A stretch of 44,865 bases of DNA from Phyllobacterium trifolii. Its GTDB lineage: Bacteria > Pseudomonadota > Alphaproteobacteria > Rhizobiales > Rhizobiaceae. A program made the translations under genes and the position numbers. Shown here in pieces: positions 35,087-42,852 of this stretch (position 1 is the first letter of the stretch; each line of letters starts with the position of its first letter). The notes under the pieces were generated by a model that made no database searches, was not told the origin of the DNA, and saw only the letters and a list, made by a program, of their open reading frames with translations. The stretch lies in the NCBI RefSeq assembly GCF_014192095.1, contig NZ_JACHXN010000033.1:1-44865 (forward strand), in the 5' to 3' direction.

Positions 35087-35989
35087 TTACGTCCAATAGC
35101 CGGGCTGGGCATATGCTGCCTTCAAGGTGTCGATGAAGAGTTTCACCTTTGCGGTAAGAGGTTTGTGGCGCGGATAGATTGCCATGATATCGAAGCTCGG
35201 CAAGGCATATTGGTCGAGTGCGGTAACCAGTTCGCCTGAATCGAGCTGCGCGCTGACCTCCCAAGTGGAGCGCCAGGCGAGACAGAGCCCGTTGCAAACC
35301 CAGCGCGCCAGCACCTCGCCATCATTGCAATCGAAATTGCCGCTCACTTTCACCGCTACTGGTTTGCCATCCTCCTGGAAAAGCCAATCGCGATGCTCAC
35401 CGCCGATGCGATTTACCGCCAGACAGTTATGCGCGGCCAGATCCTGCAGGGTCTGTGGGGCACCATATTCTTGAAAATAGCTTGGCGTGGCACAGACCAC
35501 ACGGCGGTTCGTCGCCAGTTTCGTTGCAACGAAGTCCGGATCAATGACGTTGCCTATACGGATGCATAGATCATACCCTTCGTGCACTGGATCGACATAG
35601 CTGTTGCTCAGATTGAATGACACCTGGACTTGCGGATTCTCGCTTATGAATTTTCTGACGTGGGCGGCAACATGATGGCGGCCGACATAAGCCGGCGCAA
35701 TAACGCTGAGCTGCCCGGTTGCGTGGGACGACTCCGGGAATACGGCCGCCTCATGTGCCTCCAGTTCGGTTAGCAGTTCGCGGCAGTGCTTAAGAAAAAG
35801 CGTTCCCTGTTCAGTCATGGACATATGACGGGTAGTCCGATGCAGAAGTTTGACCCCCAACCGTCTTTCTAGATCGCTTATCCGCCTTCCTAGCATGCTC
35901 GGCGTGATTCTCTGCTCCACGGCAGCGCTCGTAAGGCTGCCCTTCTCGGCAGCATCGACAAAGGCCTGCATCTCCCTGAACCTACTCAT
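35087..35989 (-). CDS. LysR-family regulator, second of a tandem pair
   Basis: This 300-residue LysR protein has winged helix MQAFVDAAEKGSLTSAAVEQ and ITPSMLGRRISDLERRLGVK, and an effector domain ending in YAQPGYWT. ATG 35989 lies within the stop of the preceding LysR gene (4-base overlap), so the two are translationally coupled. Alignment by eye with its neighbour shows shared wording all along (ITPSMLGRRI/VTPVMIGRRI, VHEGYDLCIRIG/VREGYDLGIRIG, CLAWRSTWEVSAQLDSGEL/GLAWCSKWEVAAQIKSGEL). They arose by duplication. Controls probably include the divergent dehydratase/ABC genes. Confidence 0.88.
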   Translation of the reverse strand: MSRFREMQAFVDAAEKGSLTSAAVEQRITPSMLGRRISDLERRLGVKLLHRTTRHMSMTEQGTLFLKHCRELLTELEAHEAAVFPESSHATGQLSVIAPAYVGRHHVAAHVRKFISENPQVQVSFNLSNSYVDPVHEGYDLCIRIGNVIDPDFVATKLATNRRVVCATPSYFQEYGAPQTLQDLAAHNCLAVNRIGGEHRDWLFQEDGKPVAVKVSGNFDCNDGEVLARWVCNGLCLAWRSTWEVSAQLDSGELVTALDQYALPSFDIMAIYPRHKPLTAKVKLFIDTLKAAYAQPGYWT

Positions 35990-36897
35990 GTCGAAGGCTC
36001 CCAATAGTCCGGGCTGGAGTAGATCGATTTCAACCATTCGATGAAGAGTGAGGTCTTCGCCGGGAGGTTCTTCTGGCGTGGATGGACCGCCGAAATTGCG
36101 CGGTCGGCAAAAACATAGTCATCCAGCACCGTTGTTAATTCGCCTGATTTGATCTGGGCTGCGACCTCCCACTTCGAGCACCATGCGAGGCCAAGCCCCT
36201 CTATCGCCCATTGCCGCAGAAGGGCTCCGTCATTACTCGCCAGATTGCCTGTGACCTTGATGGGAAATGGCTGTTGATTGCGCTTGAAGTACCAGCCATG
36301 CTGCTGTCCGCCATATTGATTGAAAGTCAGGCAATTGTGCTGTGCGAGCTCTTCGGGTGTGTGCGGAATGCCGTGCTCTTCAAAATAAGCGGAAGTGCCA
36401 CAAACTACGGCCTGATCGGGCGCAAGTCTGATCGCAGTGAGATTGGGCTCGTGCGTCGCACCAATGCGTATGCCCAGATCATATCCCTCCCGCACAAGAT
36501 CGACTACGTGATCACTGAGATTCAGGGATATCCTAACGTCGGGATTGGCAGCCAAGAATTCATCAAGATGCGGTGCGATATGATTTCGGCCGAAACTGGC
36601 CGGACAGGACACGATAAGGTGCCCGGTAGCCCGGTGGCGGGCATCTGTCACCAGCCTCTCCGCTGCGTCAAGCCGACCCAATAAGCCGTGACAAAGCTCG
36701 AAAAACATCTTTCCTTCGTCGGTCAATGTCAGCTTGCGGGTGCTGCGCTGAAATAATTTGCCGCCCAGTCGTTTCTCCAGATGATTGATCCGGCGCCCGA
36801 TCATAACCGGAGTCACATTCTGCCCGGCCGCGGCACTGGCAAAGCTACCATTCCTTGCGACTTCCACAAAGGTCTCGATCTCCTTCAGTTTATCCAT
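35986..36897 (-). CDS. LysR-family regulator, first of a tandem pair
   Basis: This 303-residue LysR protein has winged helix IETFVEVARNGSFASAAAGQ and VTPVMIGRRINHLEKRLGGK, and an effector domain ending in SIYSSPDYWEPST. It is a paralogue of the overlapping downstream gene. It is divergent from the enolase-superfamily gene, with 98 bases between the starts that hold repeated GGAAT half-sites. This is the more likely of the two to bind there first. Both belong to the CrgA/DmlR-like branch of the family. Confidence 0.88.
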   Translation of the reverse strand: MDKLKEIETFVEVARNGSFASAAAGQNVTPVMIGRRINHLEKRLGGKLFQRSTRKLTLTDEGKMFFELCHGLLGRLDAAERLVTDARHRATGHLIVSCPASFGRNHIAPHLDEFLAANPDVRISLNLSDHVVDLVREGYDLGIRIGATHEPNLTAIRLAPDQAVVCGTSAYFEEHGIPHTPEELAQHNCLTFNQYGGQQHGWYFKRNQQPFPIKVTGNLASNDGALLRQWAIEGLGLAWCSKWEVAAQIKSGELTTVLDDYVFADRAISAVHPRQKNLPAKTSLFIEWLKSIYSSPDYWEPST

Positions 36898-36906
36898 GGC
36901 TGCTCT

Positions 36907-36943
36907 ATTCCTTACTATTTGTATGGAATGATTGGAATATTCC
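36907..36943. promoter_or_regulatory. Clustered GGAAT/ATTCC half-sites, candidate LysR operator
   Basis: ATTCC (36907-36911) pairs with GGAAT (36925-36929) across 13 bases, and nine bases further a perfect palindrome GGAATATTCC occupies 36934-36943. Four copies of one half-site on one face of the divergent promoter fit cooperative binding by LysR tetramers, or by the two paralogues. Confidence 0.5.
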
Positions 36944-36995
36944 TCGCATTGTCAAACAAAAAGCTTCCTCGTACAAAACTGTCTGGGAGAAACTG

Positions 36996-38087
36996 ATGAA
37001 AATTGTAAGTGTGGAAACTTTTTCTACGACACACATAAGTGTCGTTCGTGTCACCGCCGACGATGGTTCGGTCGGGTATGGGCAAGTAGCGCCCTACAAT
37101 GCGGATATTACCGCAATGGTCGTGCATCGCCAGGTTGCACCATACTTCCTTGGCTCCGATCCCGCAGATATCGATACCTTGGTTGATCGTTGCATTGTTG
37201 GGCAGCACAAGTTTCCTGGATCCTACGTTTGTCGTGCGGCTGGCGGCGTCGACACGGCGCTTTGGGATTTGTTGGCCAAACAGCAGGGAAAAAGTGTTTG
37301 CGCGATGCTCGGGGGTACCAAGAAGCGCCTGACAGTCTACGGTTCGAGCATGCAGAGGGACATTCGGCCAGAGGCCGAGGCCGGGCGACTCGTTCGCCTG
37401 CAGCAGGAAAATGGTTTTTCGGCGTTCAAGATCCGCATCGCTAACAATTTCGGCAATGATATCGATCGCTGGCCGGGACGCACCGAAGCCATTGTTCCGA
37501 CCGTGCGTAAAGCTATCGGCGACAAGACCCTGCTGCTTGTCGACGCCAATAGCGGCTATACGCCCAAGCGTGCGATCGAAGTCGGCCGAATGCTTGAGCA
37601 ATACAATGTTGGCCATTTTGAAGAACCCTGTCCCTACCAAGAGCTTGAATGGACCGCGGAGGTCGCTGCCGCGCTCTCGGTCCCAGTATCGGGAGGCGAG
37701 CAGGAATGCGACCTTGCACAATTTAGACGAATGGCTCGTCTGCGAGCGGTGGATATCATGCAGCCAGATGTCTGCTACATCGGCGGGATAAGCCGTGCTC
37801 GTGCCGCCGCCAGTATAGCCGAGACGGCTGGGTTGCCCTGCACTCCGCACGCAGCCAATCGGACGATGGTCACGGTGTTCACGCTTCATCTGCAGGGCGC
37901 ACTCCCGAATGCCGGACCGTATATGGAATTGAGTATCGAAGAAGCACCTTGGCTGGAGGGGCTTTTTGTCGGAGATCCCTTCAAGGTTGTCGATGGTCGT
38001 GTCGATATCCCCGAGGGCCCCGGTTGGGGAGTGGAGATCAACCCGGAATGGCTCGCCAAGGCAGATCACATGGTGAGCTCGCTCTGA
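36996..38087 (+). CDS. Enolase-superfamily dehydratase/racemase (mandelate racemase type)
   Basis: This 363-residue barrel enzyme starts at ATG 36996 with GGGAGA upstream. Metal ligands are visible as Asp183 (LVDANSGY), Glu209 (HFEEPCPY) and Glu235 (SGGEQE). The acid/base pairs are the K-x-R motif Lys145-Ile-Arg147 on one face and Asp258 (MQPDVCYIGG) with His285 (TPHAANRT) on the other. This places it in the mandelate racemase group, which dehydrates acid sugars or racemises 2-hydroxyacids. The K-x-R form narrows but does not fix the substrate. It heads the run leading to the ABC importer genes, so the substrate is probably what that system imports. Confidence 0.87.
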   Translation: MKIVSVETFSTTHISVVRVTADDGSVGYGQVAPYNADITAMVVHRQVAPYFLGSDPADIDTLVDRCIVGQHKFPGSYVCRAAGGVDTALWDLLAKQQGKSVCAMLGGTKKRLTVYGSSMQRDIRPEAEAGRLVRLQQENGFSAFKIRIANNFGNDIDRWPGRTEAIVPTVRKAIGDKTLLLVDANSGYTPKRAIEVGRMLEQYNVGHFEEPCPYQELEWTAEVAAALSVPVSGGEQECDLAQFRRMARLRAVDIMQPDVCYIGGISRARAAASIAETAGLPCTPHAANRTMVTVFTLHLQGALPNAGPYMELSIEEAPWLEGLFVGDPFKVVDGRVDIPEGPGWGVEINPEWLAKADHMVSSL

Positions 38088-38183
38088 TCCAACCAGCCTG
38101 ATTGAAATACCAAAGAGGTGCCGGACCCGCCGGAGGATGAGGCGTCGGGTTAAACATCAAACAGAAACTCAAGGGAGGAATAC

Positions 38184-39701
38184 ATGCCCAAATTAAAAGC
38201 AATTTTAGCCGGTATGGCCTTGCTGGCCGTCGCCAGTGCGGCCCAGGCACAGGATAAGTCGAAGGACATTACCATAGTCATGCCATCTGCCGTCGATGTG
38301 GTCGAGCCATGCCACATGATGTCGACCGGCTATATCGGTCTGGTATTGCGCCAGAATGTGGTGGAGTCGCTGATCAAGCTCGATCCGAAGGACAGCACGC
38401 CACAACCGCTTCTGGCGGAGAGCTGGAAACAAATCGATCCGCTCACCTGGCGCATCAACCTGCGCAAAAACGTGAAATTCCAGGATGGCGCCTCCTTCAA
38501 TTCTGCAGGGGTCAAGGCAGCGATAGACCGGTTGTTCGCCCCGGCGCTTCTGTGCCGCGACAAGGACCGCCTTTTCGCGGGGCAAACGCTCGAAGTGAAG
38601 CCTGTCGACGACTTAACGCTCGACATAATTTCGAAACAACCCATGCCCCTCATGCCGCTAACGCTTTCGCAGATAGGCATAACATCGCCAAACACCCCGA
38701 CAACTGAAGCCTCGAAACATCCGGTTGGAACGGGCCCCTACGTCCTCACAAGCTGGAATCCGACGCAGAGCCTGGTGCTCAAGCAGTTCGACGGTTACTG
38801 GGGCAAGAAGCCTCAAATCCAACAGGCGACCTATGTGTGGCGCTCGGAGCCGGCGCTGCGCGCCTCAATGGTGGCTGTCGGAGAAGCTGATATCGCGATG
38901 CAGATAGCACCGCAGGACGCAGTCAATCCGGACACTGATTTCGGCTATCTGAATGCAGACACCAGTCGCGTCCGCATCTTCATGGACCAGGCACCCCTGA
39001 ACGATGTGCGTGTTCGCAAGGCACTTAACCTTGCAATCGACCGCGGATCATTCGTTGGGACGATCCTCAGCAAGGGCGTCCTGCCAGCCAGTCAGTATAT
39101 GATGTCCAATATCAACGGCTATAATCCTGATCTCAAGGTCTGGCCCTATGATGCCGAAGAGGCGACAAGGCTTGTTGAAGAAGCCCGTGCCGCCGGCGTC
39201 CCCGTCGACAAGCCGATCGTCATGTACGGAAGCGATTTTATGTTGGCGAACTCGAATGAACTGTTCGAAACCCTGATTCAGAGCTGGCAACAGATCGGCC
39301 TCAACGTAAAGCTTGAGATGGTCGACAAGATCCAACTGTCGGCGACGCGGCACAAGCCGTTTCCAACAAATCGCCCGACGCCGACGATGGTCTTCGAAAC
39401 CCACGACAATGCTGCCGGGGATGCGTTCTATACGATGATGGTCTACTACCATTCGTCCGGAGATCTATCGAACATCGCGGATCCTGCCCTCGACAAGTTG
39501 TTGGAAAAAGGCAGCACGTCCACAGGGGACGAGCGTCGCAAGGCTTTCCAGGAGGCCAATCTAAAAATCCAGCAGGACATTATTCCGGACGTGATGCTTT
39601 TCCATCTTGAAAGCTTCATCCGCGTCGGTCCCCGCGTCAGTTACGCCCCGGACTTCACCACCCAGGGTAAGCTCGAACTGGCCGACGTCACGTTCAAATA
39701 A
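38184..39701 (+). CDS. ABC transporter solute-binding protein, family 5 (peptide/opine/oligosaccharide type)
   Basis: This 505-residue periplasmic binding protein has a clear signal peptide (basic MPKLK, hydrophobic core AILAGMALLAVASAA, cleavage after AQA near residue 22). Family 5 landmarks are QPLLAESWKQIDPLTWRINL and KNVKFQDGASFN, VGTGPYVLTSW, NDVRVRKALNLAIDR and the late DVMLFHLE. Family 5 proteins bind peptides, nickel, glutathione, opines or oligosaccharides. It follows the dehydratase by 96 bases with AGGGAGGA before its start, and two hairpins follow it. The ligand is unknown. Confidence 0.9.
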   Translation: MPKLKAILAGMALLAVASAAQAQDKSKDITIVMPSAVDVVEPCHMMSTGYIGLVLRQNVVESLIKLDPKDSTPQPLLAESWKQIDPLTWRINLRKNVKFQDGASFNSAGVKAAIDRLFAPALLCRDKDRLFAGQTLEVKPVDDLTLDIISKQPMPLMPLTLSQIGITSPNTPTTEASKHPVGTGPYVLTSWNPTQSLVLKQFDGYWGKKPQIQQATYVWRSEPALRASMVAVGEADIAMQIAPQDAVNPDTDFGYLNADTSRVRIFMDQAPLNDVRVRKALNLAIDRGSFVGTILSKGVLPASQYMMSNINGYNPDLKVWPYDAEEATRLVEEARAAGVPVDKPIVMYGSDFMLANSNELFETLIQSWQQIGLNVKLEMVDKIQLSATRHKPFPTNRPTPTMVFETHDNAAGDAFYTMMVYYHSSGDLSNIADPALDKLLEKGSTSTGDERRKAFQEANLKIQQDIIPDVMLFHLESFIRVGPRVSYAPDFTTQGKLELADVTFK

Positions 39702-39711
39702 TCACAAGAAC

Positions 39712-39759
39712 CGGCAGGGAAGGCTCGGCTTTCCTTGCCGCGGAAAGGGCTCTGCCCTT
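39712..39759 (+). promoter_or_regulatory. Two consecutive RNA hairpins after the binding-protein gene
   Basis: A stem CGGCAGGG/CCTTGCCG (39712-39740, one G-U pair) is followed by a perfect AAGGGC-TCT-GCCCTT stem (39745-39759). Neither has a T-run. Such hairpins after a binding-protein gene usually protect or trim the mRNA so that the binding protein is made in excess over the permeases. That function is inferred. Confidence 0.5.
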
Positions 39760-39791
39760 CATCAGCGAACCACAATTCGAAAGGATTTCGC

Positions 39792-40859
39792 ATGCCGATC
39801 TACAAGTGGGACAACAAACCCTTTACTGGTCCTCATGTATTGGACAACCCGCCGCCTTTCCATCAAAAGGTCTGCGACTATGGCGCTCGCCCCTATTGGT
39901 CGCCTGACGGCAAAAGACTGGCTTTCGTGGAGAAGGCTTACGGCGACGTTCACGAAATCGATCTTGAAACGCGGCAGATCAGGAACTTGACTAAGGATAA
40001 TGGGGACTATCACTCGTTCCTGCGCGTGCTGTTTCTGCCCAATGGCGACTATCTCCTGATCGGTCCCAAGGAATTCAAACACCATTTCACAAGCCGATAT
40101 CAAGAGTCCGAATTGTGGATCATGGACAAGGATGCAAAGACGCCGCCAAGGCCACTGGGCATGACGATTTTCGAAGGTATTGGCGTATCTGCCATCACCA
40201 ATCGCATTACTTATTCGCGCCATGGCGGCCATGATCCAAGCATCGGCTCGCCGGATCATTACGAATGCTATGTGACCAATATCGATTACGGTCCCGAAGG
40301 AGCCAGGATCGGCACCATCCGGCCGATCTACCGCAGCGGCCCGTATCGACGGCCGGAGCCACAGGATTTCCGGCACGATGATACCGAGGTCATCATGGCG
40401 GATTATATCGGTCCGCGCGACCGCAGTACTGAATGGAAGACCGTAACGCGCGGCATTGATTTGCGAACCCTCGACGTGCGCACCTATATTGACGAACCAT
40501 TGACACACAATGAGTGCGAGGGAATTTTTCCCGATGGCGAGCACATTTGTCTTGAGTCTTCATGCGACTTTGTCGATCAGTTTCCTCCCATCGATTTGTG
40601 GAAGTTGAAGCTGGATGGTTCGGGGCGTCGCGTGCGCATGACGCGCATGTTTGATCGGGAACCCTGGCGGGCAAGCAACTCGAATGTCAGTCCCGATGGA
40701 AAATGGCTGGCTTTCATGGTCAATACTTACACGAGCGAGCCGGGGTTCGGCATGGGTATTGGCCTGATGAACCTAGAGGAATGGGAAAAGAGCGAATATG
40801 CCCAGCAATGGGAGACGCCGGCCGAGCGTGCCGCTCTTCGGCAGAAAACCGCCGAATAG
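39792..40859 (+). CDS. Cytoplasmic TolB/PD40-type beta-propeller protein inside an ABC operon
   Basis: This 355-residue protein has no signal peptide and several WD40-like beta-propeller repeats: RPYWSPDGKRLAFVEK with DVHEIDLETRQIRNLT, FLPNGDYLLIGPK, GIFPDGEHICLES with LWKLKLDGSGRRVRMT, and NVSPDGKWLAFMVN. Unlike TolB it lacks an export signal. The fold and an H-x-E followed by PDG in the middle (HNECEGIFPDGEH) loosely recall oligogalacturonate lyase, a cytoplasmic propeller enzyme, but the resemblance is too weak to assign activity. ATG 39792 has AAAGGA upstream. It sits between the binding protein and the permeases, so it likely acts on the imported compound. Confidence 0.75.
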   Translation: MPIYKWDNKPFTGPHVLDNPPPFHQKVCDYGARPYWSPDGKRLAFVEKAYGDVHEIDLETRQIRNLTKDNGDYHSFLRVLFLPNGDYLLIGPKEFKHHFTSRYQESELWIMDKDAKTPPRPLGMTIFEGIGVSAITNRITYSRHGGHDPSIGSPDHYECYVTNIDYGPEGARIGTIRPIYRSGPYRRPEPQDFRHDDTEVIMADYIGPRDRSTEWKTVTRGIDLRTLDVRTYIDEPLTHNECEGIFPDGEHICLESSCDFVDQFPPIDLWKLKLDGSGRRVRMTRMFDREPWRASNSNVSPDGKWLAFMVNTYTSEPGFGMGIGLMNLEEWEKSEYAQQWETPAERAALRQKTAE

Positions 40860-40901
40860 TTCAGGACAGGATTGCTGTAGGATCGGCATTGCGAAACAAC
40901 A

Positions 40902-40930
40902 GCGTTCCCCGGCAATAGTCCGGGGAACGC
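40902..40930 (+). promoter_or_regulatory. Strong 11-base hairpin between propeller and permease genes
   Basis: GCGTTCCCCGG (40902-40912) and CCGGGGAACGC (40920-40930) form a perfect 11-base stem with a 7-base loop. No T-run follows, so full termination is unlikely; an mRNA processing or stability element, or a partial attenuator, fits better. Confidence 0.55.
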
Positions 40931-41006
40931 ACGACACAAGATGTTGTTGCCTTATGTGGGGGCCAGCCAAGGCGACAATTCTAGTTAACCGCTTCGGGAG
41001 GAACCG

Positions 41007-41924
41007 TTGAATACATATATTGTCAACCGCATGGTCTATAGCGCCATCTCTATGGTCGGACTGATCATCCTCGTGTTTTTCCTGGCTCGTTTGACGGGAA
41101 ATCCAGCGGAGCTTTACCTGCCTGTCGATGCGACGCCTGAACTACGCGCGGCTTTCTCCCAGGTAAACGGTCTGGATCAGCCGGTTCTCGTCCAGTTTTG
41201 GCGGTTCCTCGTCACTCTTCTGCATCTGGATTTTGGCAATTCTTTGAGACTGGAACGTCCGGCCCTTCAGCTTGTGCTTACCGCCTTCCCGACCACTCTT
41301 ATTCTCGCGTTTAGCGCCATGGCGCTGGCTCTCGTTGTCGCCATCGTAGCGGGTGCGCTGGCCGCCTGTGCGCCTAACGGCATCCTTGACCGGTTGGTCA
41401 ACGTCGTATCGTTGTCGAGCGCCAGCCTGCCGAACTTCTGGTTGGCTCTCGTCAGTATCCTGGTGTTCGCGGTCTGGCTGAAATGGGTGCCAACATCGGG
41501 CACCGGTACCTTGGCACATTGGATACTGCCCATCATGGTGCTGTTTGCCCGACCATGCGGGCTTCTCGCCCAGGTCGTTCGTGGCTCCATGATCGACGCG
41601 CTATCGTCAGCTTATGTTAAGACCGCACGTTCGAAGGGTGTGCGCTCGAGGAGCATCATTTTCGTGCACGCTCTTCGTAACGCGATGCTGCCAGTCATTA
41701 CCGTTGCGGGCGACCAGATGTCTGGAATGATTAACGGCGCCGTTGTCGTCGAGGTCATTTTCGGCTTCCCAGGTATCGGCAAGTTGATGATGGATTCGAT
41801 TCAATACCGTGATTTCGCAGTGATACAGTGCGGGGTCATCATAACCGCGGCCGCCATCTTCCTGATGAACGTGCTTATAGATTTCGCCTATGTCGCTCTC
41901 AATCCACGCATCAGGTTCAAGTGA
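41007..41924 (+). CDS. ABC transporter permease, DppB/OppB type
   Basis: This 305-residue inner-membrane permease has six predicted helices. It starts at TTG 41007, with GGGAGGA five to ten bases upstream and no suitable ATG. Typical features are the N-terminal VNRMVYSAISMVGLIILVFF, the periplasmic loop LGLDQPVLVQFWRF-like stretch (VNGLDQPVLVQF), SASLPNFWLALVSILVF, the EAA-type coupling loop YVKTARSKGVRSRSIIFVHA and the final GALNP-like ending ALNPRIRFK. One base separates it from the next permease gene. Confidence 0.9.
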   Translation: MNTYIVNRMVYSAISMVGLIILVFFLARLTGNPAELYLPVDATPELRAAFSQVNGLDQPVLVQFWRFLVTLLHLDFGNSLRLERPALQLVLTAFPTTLILAFSAMALALVVAIVAGALAACAPNGILDRLVNVVSLSSASLPNFWLALVSILVFAVWLKWVPTSGTGTLAHWILPIMVLFARPCGLLAQVVRGSMIDALSSAYVKTARSKGVRSRSIIFVHALRNAMLPVITVAGDQMSGMINGAVVVEVIFGFPGIGKLMMDSIQYRDFAVIQCGVIITAAAIFLMNVLIDFAYVALNPRIRFK

Positions 41925-41925
41925 C

Positions 41926-42852
41926 ATGGAAAATGTAACATCGACAACTGTCCCAGTTCGGAAAACCGAGCGAACATCGCTTCGTCAGTCCTTGGATCTG
42001 CTATGGCGTGACAAGTTCGCCGTGGCTGCCGTCTTGTTCCTGATCATCGTGGTTTTGGCCGCTCTTCTCGGGCCATATCTTTTTGGCCAGCAATCGAACA
42101 GGATTAACCTTTTGACGCGCAATGCCGCACCGTCGTTCGCGCACGGCTGGGCTTTTGTTTTGGGCGCTGATGCTCTTGGACGTCCGATCCTCTTGCGATT
42201 GTTCGTCGGCGCGCAGAATACGATCATCCTTGCTGTCTCGGCGGTCATCCTATCGATGATTGTCGGTACGGCGCTGGGCTTCGTGGCCGGGTATCGCAAT
42301 GACTGGCTGGGAAACGTGATCCTGCGCGTGGCCGATGTCCTGATGAGTTTCCCGTCCCTGCTGCTGGCACTTATCGTTCTTTATGTTCTGACGCCCGGGA
42401 TCGCCAATGTCATTCTGGTGCTGGCCATCACCCGTGTACCGATCTATCTGCGCACGGCGCGCGCCGAGGTTCTGGAAGTTCGCGAGCGCACCTTTGTCAC
42501 CGCTGCGGACATCATGGGTGCATCGACCTGGCGTCTGGTGTGGAGACATATACGCCCGGCTGTCATGCCCACACTCGTTACCATCGCTACACTTGAAATC
42601 GCGTTTGTGATGCTGGCTGAATCAAGCCTCAGCTTTCTCGGTCTCGGCATCCAGGCGCCTCAGTTTACCTGGGGCGCGATGGTTGCTCAGGGGCAGAGTT
42701 ATCTCGGCACGGCCTGGTGGGTGGCTTTTTGGCCCGGCGTAGCGATCACCCTGACCGCCATGTCGCTGAATCTGTTAGCGAATTGGGTTCGCCTCGTCTC
42801 AGATCCAGTGCAGAGATGGCGTTTGGAAGCGAAGGAGCCGAGCCATGATTGA
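41926..42852 (+). CDS. ABC transporter permease, DppC/OppC type
   Basis: This 308-residue partner permease has a cytoplasmic N-terminal tail, six helices, the domain-defining LGADALGRPILLRLFVGAQN and the coupling loop FVTAADIMGASTWRLVWRHI, then SLSFLGLGIQAPQFTWGAM near the C-terminus. I take ATG 41926, just after the upstream stop, but an in-frame ATG at 41890 overlapping the first permease is possible. It overlaps the ATPase gene by eight bases. Confidence 0.9.
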   Translation: MENVTSTTVPVRKTERTSLRQSLDLLWRDKFAVAAVLFLIIVVLAALLGPYLFGQQSNRINLLTRNAAPSFAHGWAFVLGADALGRPILLRLFVGAQNTIILAVSAVILSMIVGTALGFVAGYRNDWLGNVILRVADVLMSFPSLLLALIVLYVLTPGIANVILVLAITRVPIYLRTARAEVLEVRERTFVTAADIMGASTWRLVWRHIRPAVMPTLVTIATLEIAFVMLAESSLSFLGLGIQAPQFTWGAMVAQGQSYLGTAWWVAFWPGVAITLTAMSLNLLANWVRLVSDPVQRWRLEAKEPSHD

